Assembly: GCF_009917525.1 (NCBI RefSeq)
Contig: NZ_QZDU01000001.1
Location: forward strand, 496,001-560,000
DNA from: Acutalibacter sp. 1XD8-36
Lineage (GTDB): Bacteria; Bacillota; Clostridia; Oscillospirales; Acutalibacteraceae
DNA: 64,000 bases
Direction: 5' to 3'
Shown in pieces: positions 58,788 to 64,000 of the stretch (positions are counted from its first letter, which is position 1; each line of letters begins with the position of its first letter). The notes beneath the pieces were generated by a model. The model searched no databases and was not told the origin of the DNA. It worked only from the letters and a program-made list of their open reading frames with translations. A program made the translations under genes and the position numbers.

Positions 58788-60095
58788 ATGGTCGAAACAA
58801 AGTATGGGAAAATATCCGGCCTGGACCGGGGCTGGTATGAGGAATTCCGGGGAATCCCCTATGCGAAGCCGCCGGTGGATGAGCTGCGGTGGAAGGCTCC
58901 CCAGAGGCCGGAGCCCTTTGACAGCGTCTATGAGGCGGTGGACTTCCACAGTAAATGCATGCAGGGCGAAGGGTCTGTGCCGCCCTGGGACAAGGACTTC
59001 TACGACGACCCTGTCTTTAACCGTCCGGCAGATGAGGACTGCCTGTACCTGCACATCTGGGCCCCGAAAGACGCGAAGGACTGCCCAGTGGCCCTGTGGA
59101 TACACGGCGGGGCCTTCCTCCACGGCTGGGCATTTGAGAAGGAGTTTGACGGAGTTGAGTTCTGCCGCAGGGGAGTCATATTTGTCAGCGTGGAATACCG
59201 CTGTAATGTATTCGGCTTTTTGGCCCATCCCTGGCTGACAGAGGAGGCAGGTACTTCTGGTAACTACGGTATGCTGGACCAGATTGCCGCGCTGGACTGG
59301 GTACATGAGAACATCGCTTCCTTTGGCGGCGACCCCGGTAACATCACCATCTTTGGGCAGAGCGCCGGTGCCATGAGCGTACAGACCCTTATCTCCTCTC
59401 CCATCACTGAAAATAAGATTGCAAAAGCTATAATGCAGAGCGGCGGCTCCTATGGAAACGGGCTGCACCGGGACATCCCACTCTCTGAACAGGAGAGCTA
59501 CGGGAAGGTCTTCTCCCAGGTGCTGGGCGTGAACAGCCTTGAAGAAATGCGCTCCAAGTCCTCTAAGGAGATATACGACGCCATGGGCCCATTCACTGAG
59601 AAAGTTATGCCTATAGCGAAGGGGCTTTTCCTCACCCCCACCCTGGACGGCAAACTGCTCACGGACGGCTATTATGAACTGGTGGACAGCGGCAGGATAA
59701 AGGATATCCCCTATATGCTAGGCTCCACTAAAAATGACATTATGACTCCTGAGAATATGAACGACCCCATGGACGACCCGCTCTATAGGGGCTGCGTCGG
59801 CTTCAGCCACAAGCTGGAGGAGCTTGGGAGAAACCCCGCCTATGTCTATTACTTCACCCGGGACCTGCCCGGAGACGATAAGGGCGCATGGCATTCCAGC
59901 GAGCTCTGGTACATGATGGGCACCCTCCCCCGCTGCTGGAGGCCCTGGACTCCTGAGGACTACGCCCTCTCCGCCCGGATGCTCGACTACTGGTGCGGAT
60001 TCATGAAGTCCGGCGACCCCAACGGCGATGGGCTGGATAAGTGGGAGCCCTGTAAAAAGGATGGAAGTTTCGTGATGAAGCTGGACGTAAAATAA
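58788..60095 (+). CDS. type-B carboxylesterase / lipase (PnbA-like)
   Basis: 435 residues, alpha/beta-hydrolase of the cholinesterase-like family. Start block FRGIPYAKPPVDELRWKAP, oxyanion loop VALWIHGGAFLHGW, nucleophile elbow FGQSAGAMSVQ (Ser about 194), and the His region ending KGAWHSSELWYMMGT. No signal peptide is evident, so cytosolic. Hydrolyses small carboxylic esters, with the natural substrate unknown. Somewhat shorter than the 480-500-residue PnbA. Monocistronic with terminator. Confidence 0.93.
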   Translation: MVETKYGKISGLDRGWYEEFRGIPYAKPPVDELRWKAPQRPEPFDSVYEAVDFHSKCMQGEGSVPPWDKDFYDDPVFNRPADEDCLYLHIWAPKDAKDCPVALWIHGGAFLHGWAFEKEFDGVEFCRRGVIFVSVEYRCNVFGFLAHPWLTEEAGTSGNYGMLDQIAALDWVHENIASFGGDPGNITIFGQSAGAMSVQTLISSPITENKIAKAIMQSGGSYGNGLHRDIPLSEQESYGKVFSQVLGVNSLEEMRSKSSKEIYDAMGPFTEKVMPIAKGLFLTPTLDGKLLTDGYYELVDSGRIKDIPYMLGSTKNDIMTPENMNDPMDDPLYRGCVGFSHKLEELGRNPAYVYYFTRDLPGDDKGAWHSSELWYMMGTLPRCWRPWTPEDYALSARMLDYWCGFMKSGDPNGDGLDKWEPCKKDGSFVMKLDVK

Positions 60096-60134
60096 GCCAA
60101 GTTGGGCAGCTTTCGCCTAAAAACGTGTAGAAAA

Positions 60135-60165
60135 GGACCCGGGATTTCTCCCGGGTCCCTCTCTT
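60135..60165. terminator. terminator between the esterase gene and the opp operon
   Basis: Ten-bp arms GGACCCGGGA / TCCCGGGTCC, TTTC loop, then CTCTCTTT. Confidence 0.8.
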
Positions 60166-60199
60166 TATGGCAGGCTTGAATATTAGGTGTACTCTGATT

Positions 60200-61183
60200 T
60201 TAACCCTCTTTGCTATTCAGCGGGTGATAGCACAGCACCATCCGCTCATCGCCCATCTTAGTGGGCTCAGGGCGGGACTGGCGGCACTTGTCCGTGGCAT
60301 AAGGACAGCGCGGGGCAAACTTACAGTAGGAAATGGAATACTCCTTACCCTCCATATCGGGCATGGCAAGCTCCTTGTCCCACTTATCGCCAACCCTTGG
60401 CACGGAGCTCATCAGCAGCTCAGTGTAGGGGTGGGCAGGCTGGTCCATTATCTCCTTCGCAGGGCCGTACTCTATGAGGCAGCCACGGTACAGTGTGGCG
60501 ATATAGTCCGACACATAGTAGGCCGTAGACAGGTCGTGGGTGATATAGATGAAGGATATTTTATACTTATCCCGCAGGTCCTTGAAGAGGTTTACTATGT
60601 TCATCTTCATGGACGCGTCTATAGCCGCCACAGGCTCGTCGGCAATTATCAGCTTCGGGCGGGTGATAAGGGCCCGAGCGATGGAAACACGCTGGAGCTC
60701 GCCGCCGGAGAACTGGGTGGGGTACTTGCCCTTCACCACTTCCAGGGACATACCCACGCTCTTCAGGGCCTCGTCCACCAGATTATCGGCCTCGGACCTG
60801 TTCTTGGCAATGCCAAGGCGCAGAGCCGTGTTGTACAGATAGGTGTCAACAGTCTTACGTGCGGAGAAAGACTCGTAGGGGTTCTGGAAGATGGGCTGGA
60901 CGTCCAACTTGAACTGATGGGGGTCATAGCTCTTTTTGTCAGCATAATTATTGCCGTCAAGGATAATCTCGCCCATATCCGGGTCATGCAAGCGCAGGAC
61001 CATCTTACAGAGAGTGGACTTACCGCAACCGGACTCACCGACAACGGAGAGTATCACGGGTTTATCGCTGTCTATAGACAGGGTCACGTCGTCAACAGCC
61101 ACAAGCTTCTTGCCGCGCAGAATGCCGCCAACGCGGAAAATCTTGCTGACGCCGTTTATTTCCAGTAATTTCTTAGCCATCAA
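60200..61183 (-). CDS. oligopeptide ABC transporter ATP-binding protein, OppF/DppF type
   Basis: 327 residues. Walker A VGESGCGKSTLCKMVL (about 48-63), signature FSGGELQRVSIARAL, Walker B LIIADEPVAAID and H-loop YITHDLS, with the C-terminal oligopeptide-type cysteines CKFAPRCPYATDKCRQSRPE (near 295-315), which bind an Fe-S cluster in this family. Energises di/oligopeptide uptake with OppD. Last gene of the operon, overlapping oppD by 11 bases. Confidence 0.93.
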   Translation of the reverse strand: MMAKKLLEINGVSKIFRVGGILRGKKLVAVDDVTLSIDSDKPVILSVVGESGCGKSTLCKMVLRLHDPDMGEIILDGNNYADKKSYDPHQFKLDVQPIFQNPYESFSARKTVDTYLYNTALRLGIAKNRSEADNLVDEALKSVGMSLEVVKGKYPTQFSGGELQRVSIARALITRPKLIIADEPVAAIDASMKMNIVNLFKDLRDKYKISFIYITHDLSTAYYVSDYIATLYRGCLIEYGPAKEIMDQPAHPYTELLMSSVPRVGDKWDKELAMPDMEGKEYSISYCKFAPRCPYATDKCRQSRPEPTKMGDERMVLCYHPLNSKEG

Positions 61184-62153
61184 TCTTCCCCTCCTCGTTC
61201 AGTAGATGGCAGGCGGCGAAGCGTCCGGGCTTTATCTCCCGGAACTTGGGCACTTCTTGCCTGCACTTGTCCGTGGCGTGGGGGCAGCGGGGAGCGAAGC
61301 GGCAGCCCGGCGGGGGATTCTTCAGGGCCGGAGGACGGCCCGGGATACCCACGCGCTGGATGTCCTCGCCCACTCTGGGCAGGGCGCCCACCAGCATGGT
61401 GGTGTAGGGGTGGATGGGGTCGTTGAATATATCCTCGGTCTTGCCCAGCTCTATGACACTGCCCGAGTACATGATAGCCATGCGGTCGGTTATCTGGTAA
61501 TGCACGCCCATATCATGGCTCACGATTATCAGCGTGTTCTTCAGCTGCTTCTGCAGGCGCATGAGCATCATAAGTATGCCCTTCTGCACCACCACGTCCA
61601 GGGCGGTGGTGGGCTCGTCGGCCAGCACTACATTGGGGGACATGAAGGTGGCAAGGGCTATAATGGCCCTCTGCCTCATGCCGCCGGAGAGCTGGAAGGG
61701 GTAGGCCTCCAGCACGTCGGGAGACAGGCTTAGCTCCTTAAGATAGCTTGCCACGCGCTCCAGAGTCTGGGCCTCGGTCTCGTTCTTCCGGTCCTCCTTG
61801 GGGATGGAGTCCACAAACTGCTTCTTCAGGCGGACGATGGGATTCAGCACGCTCTGGGCGGCCTGGGGCACATAGGAGATATTGTTCCACCAGGTCTTGC
61901 GAATCTCTCCGGACTCGTATGAGAACTTACTGCCGTTCTTCTCACCCTCCAGCACTACCCGGCCCTTGTCGATGACAAGGGGGAACTCCACAATGTCGTA
62001 GAGTGTGTTCAGCAGGGTGGTCTTGCCGCAGCCGGACTCGCCGGCAATACCGAATATCTCGTTGTCGTTGATGGTGAAGTCCAGGTCGTTGATAACATGC
62101 ACATCGCCGTCGATGGTCTTATAAGAAGTGGACAGATTTTCAATTTTTAGCAT
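61173..62153 (-). CDS. oligopeptide ABC transporter ATP-binding protein, OppD/DppD type
   Basis: 326 residues. Walker A GESGCGKTTLLNTLYDI (about 37-53), signature LSGGMRQRAIIALA, Walker B VVLADEPTTALDV and IVSHDMGVHYQ. The C-terminal signature is GCRFAPRCPHATDKCRQEVPKF (about 288-309, in parts). The Opp C-terminal extension is normal. Pairs with OppF. Transported peptide class cannot be read. Confidence 0.93.
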   Translation of the reverse strand: MLKIENLSTSYKTIDGDVHVINDLDFTINDNEIFGIAGESGCGKTTLLNTLYDIVEFPLVIDKGRVVLEGEKNGSKFSYESGEIRKTWWNNISYVPQAAQSVLNPIVRLKKQFVDSIPKEDRKNETEAQTLERVASYLKELSLSPDVLEAYPFQLSGGMRQRAIIALATFMSPNVVLADEPTTALDVVVQKGILMMLMRLQKQLKNTLIIVSHDMGVHYQITDRMAIMYSGSVIELGKTEDIFNDPIHPYTTMLVGALPRVGEDIQRVGIPGRPPALKNPPPGCRFAPRCPHATDKCRQEVPKFREIKPGRFAACHLLNEEGKIDG

Positions 62154-62158
62154 ATGCG

Positions 62159-62995
62159 TTACCTGCCTCTCTTCATGGATTGATAGTCGTTATAGCCCGT
62201 TATCAGCAGGAACAGGCCTATAAACAGTATCACGGTGGCGATAATAGGAGAGCCTATCCACAGCCATCTCTGAGCAAGGACCGCGTTATAGTTCCTCGCC
62301 CACTGAATCATGTTGCCCAGTGACACCAGGTTGCCGGGAGAAAGCCCCAGCACCGCGAGGCTGGACTCTGAGCCGATGGCGGAAAGAGTAGCGTTCATGA
62401 AGTTAGAGAGGGACCAGCTCAGGGCAAAAGGCAGTATCTCAGTGACAACTATCTGCATGGTACTCTCGCCGGAGAACCGCGCAGTGTGGATGAAGTCGCG
62501 CTCCTTGATGGTAAGGGCCATGGAGCGTATCTGACGGCTGGGCCAGGCCCAGGCGAACATGGCAAGGACAAGCGCCATAACGACGACCGTTGAATTGCCC
62601 TTCATCAGAGAGGTCATCATTATAAGTATGGGCAGCGAAGGGATAACCACGAAGGTATCGGTGATTATCATAAGCACGCGGTCCAGCGCACCGCCAGCAA
62701 AGCCTGCCAGCAGGCCTACCAGAACGCCCACAACCGTGCCGATGGTAGCGACGATAAGGCCTATCATCAGGGAGTTGTGTATGGCCTCAACGAGGAGCCA
62801 GGCAACGTCCTGCCCAAGGCTGGTGGTCCCCAGAAGGTGCTCTGCTGAAGCGCCCAGGTTGTTCGGGTAGGAGTTAGAGATAAACGGGTCCTTATGTGGG
62901 AAGAAATAGACCACAAAGCCGATTATCACAAAGATTAAGGTGACGATAAGACCGGTCTTAAGACGGAAGTTGGCGACTTTCCAAAACTTTTTCAT
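62159..62995 (-). CDS. oligopeptide ABC transporter permease, OppC/DppC type
   Basis: 278 residues, six hydrophobic helices. N-terminal helix (LIVTLIFVIIGFVVYFFP), LGQDVAWLLVEAIHNSLMIGL and TIGTVVGVLVGLLAGFAGG-type blocks, then the coupling loop region RSMALTIKERDFIHTARFSGEST. Contacts the ATPases. Third gene of the operon. Confidence 0.92.
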   Translation of the reverse strand: MKKFWKVANFRLKTGLIVTLIFVIIGFVVYFFPHKDPFISNSYPNNLGASAEHLLGTTSLGQDVAWLLVEAIHNSLMIGLIVATIGTVVGVLVGLLAGFAGGALDRVLMIITDTFVVIPSLPILIMMTSLMKGNSTVVVMALVLAMFAWAWPSRQIRSMALTIKERDFIHTARFSGESTMQIVVTEILPFALSWSLSNFMNATLSAIGSESSLAVLGLSPGNLVSLGNMIQWARNYNAVLAQRWLWIGSPIIATVILFIGLFLLITGYNDYQSMKRGR

Positions 62996-63013
62996 AATGC
63001 CACCCTCCTTTTA

Positions 63014-64000
63014 TCAGCTGTAGCGGATACGCGGATCCACGAAGGGGTAGATAAGATCCACGATCAGCGTTGCGGTGGAAATAGCTACGATGGAAATAGT
63101 GATACAGCCAAGTATCATATTATAGTCGGACTGCAGTATAGCCTTCTGTATCAGCGTGCCCACACCGGGATAGCCGAAGATAATCTCGGTCATGATGGAG
63201 CCGCCGAAGACGCCGCCCAGGCTCATTGCAAGAGCGGTCACCTGGGTCAGGATAGAGTTGCGCAGCACATAGCTGGTGCCGATGGTGAACTCGGAAAGGC
63301 CCCTATAGCGGGCGTAGCGCACATAGTCCTCCTCGGAGGTTGTGCCGGCCAGGGACTTCATGGAGATAATCCACCAGCCTGTGCCCAGGAGCAGCATGGA
63401 GACTGCGGGAAGGATGGACGCCTGCACAACAGAGCCCAGCCAGGCGCCGAATCCGCCATTTGCCTGTATGGTCGCCTGCAGGGGGAACCACTTGAGCACG
63501 AAGGCGAAGACTATCTGCAAAACCAGAGCCACCAGGAAGTAGGGTATCGGGTAGATACAGATGGCTATGCCCTCAAGAATCTTTGAGGAGCGCTTGTTTT
63601 TTCTGAATCCGGCTAACAGGCCGATGACGTTGCCTATCACCCACGCCAGCAGAGTTGAGGTGAGAGACAGCATGAGCGTATAGGGCAGGTTGCGCCCTAT
63701 GATAGAGCCCACGCTCTCGGGATAGCTCATCAGTGAGGGGCCAAAGTCGAAGCGCAGAAGGCCATGGCTCAGATAGTAGCCGTACTGCTCTAAAAGTGAG
63801 CCGTCCAGACCGAACTGCATACGCAGCTGTGCGCGCAGCGCGTCCTTCTCCTCAGGAGCCATATTGCCCGAGCGGGTTTCCATCTGGGATATCATGTTCT
63901 CAACAGGGTCAGAGGGGAACATGCGGGGAATGAAGAAAATGAAGGTCACGCCAATCAATATTGTCAGCGCCCAAGCCAGTATGCGCTGCAAAAAGAATGT
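63014..64000 (-). CDS. oligopeptide ABC transporter permease, OppB/DppB type, N-terminus cut off
   Basis: The frame is open through base 64000 (reading TFFLQRILAWALTILIG at the edge), so the true start lies outside. About 328 residues are seen. Six hydrophobic helices, an extracytoplasmic loop with SDPVENMISQMETRSGN, the coupling loop DYVRYARYRGLSEFTIGTSYVL-type near residue 225 and the C-terminal LIYPFVDPRIRYS that marks OppB/DppB. The substrate-binding protein should be just outside the window. It precedes oppC by 18 bp. Confidence 0.93.
   Translation of the reverse strand, partial: TFFLQRILAWALTILIGVTFIFFIPRMFPSDPVENMISQMETRSGNMAPEEKDALRAQLRMQFGLDGSLLEQYGYYLSHGLLRFDFGPSLMSYPESVGSIIGRNLPYTLMLSLTSTLLAWVIGNVIGLLAGFRKNKRSSKILEGIAICIYPIPYFLVALVLQIVFAFVLKWFPLQATIQANGGFGAWLGSVVQASILPAVSMLLLGTGWWIISMKSLAGTTSEEDYVRYARYRGLSEFTIGTSYVLRNSILTQVTALAMSLGGVFGGSIMTEIIFGYPGVGTLIQKAILQSDYNMILGCITISIVAISTATLIVDLIYPFVDPRIRYS

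Noticed and set aside
60167-61168. Plus-strand open frame of 333 codons
   Set aside because: Antisense to the OppF gene, which carries clear ABC motifs.

Overview
The window is a 64-kb stretch of a chromosome with fairly high G+C. It most likely comes from an endospore-forming, anaerobic member of the Clostridia, plausibly a gut Oscillospiraceae/Ruminococcaceae relative. The pointers are a complete spoIIAA-spoIIAB-sigF operon, SAM-I and lysine riboswitches, a BirA-type biotin operator, RqcH, DnaD with a DnaC/DnaI-type loader, SdpR/SdpI, a GGGtGRT-family protein, and A/T-rich promoters that nearly all have a 17-bp spacer. The taxonomic placement is inference.

Layout. 0-6.8 kb: a cut-off membrane protein, an LTA-synthase-like phosphoglycerol transferase, a DMT exporter, an orphan MacB-type ATPase and the deoD-deoB nucleoside salvage pair. 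6.8-13.9 kb: sugar use, with a GH2 beta-galactosidase divergent from an AraC regulator, then a second AraC regulator divergent from fucA-fucI. 13.9-15.9 kb: an NhaC-family transporter behind a lysine riboswitch. 15.9-22.9 kb: a long minus-strand housekeeping block (rqcH, GNAT, nif3, trmK, DUF1858, the sigF operon, folC). 23-32.1 kb: FapA, a TtcA-like protein, pyridoxamine kinase, an M29 aminopeptidase, an unknown 870-residue protein, and metK behind a SAM-I riboswitch. 32.1-38 kb: a frameshifted flavodoxin-like gene, rarA, an AraC regulator facing a catalytically gutted Fic-domain protein across a 15-bp perfect inverted repeat, DUF1284-bioY-birA. 38-43.3 kb: a tRNA-Ala pseudogene, tRNA-Ala, and a lower-G+C accessory segment carrying a lone RepA-type initiator, two FtsX-like permeases without an ATPase, an IS200-type transposase scrap and a 17-bp inverted repeat at its right edge. 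43.3-49 kb: a PurF paralogue that lacks the catalytic cysteine, a MocR-fold aspartate aminotransferase, a flavodoxin-like protein, a NifU-like scaffold paired with a GGGtGRT protein, and sdpR-sdpI. 49.9-56 kb: two tRNA-Ser genes, the DnaC/DnaD primosome genes, NfeD-SPFH, a ferredoxin-fused aldo-keto reductase, DegV. 56-64 kb: a GntR-ABC-CHAP operon, a type-B carboxylesterase, and an oligopeptide ABC operon running off the right edge.

The most promising under-described items are: (1) the NifU-like/GGGtGRT operon, which has its own strong promoter and a redox-type neighbour; (2) the Fic relic that keeps its winged-helix tail but has lost the HPFxxGNGR active site, facing an AraC regulator across a long palindrome; (3) the PurF homologue with Gly in place of the N-terminal nucleophile Cys; (4) the 870-residue protein with surface-protein-like repeats but no signal peptide; and (5) the degenerate tRNA-Ala copy that can fold into a 47-nt mini-tRNA-like form. 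No CRISPR array, complete prophage or complete insertion sequence was seen.
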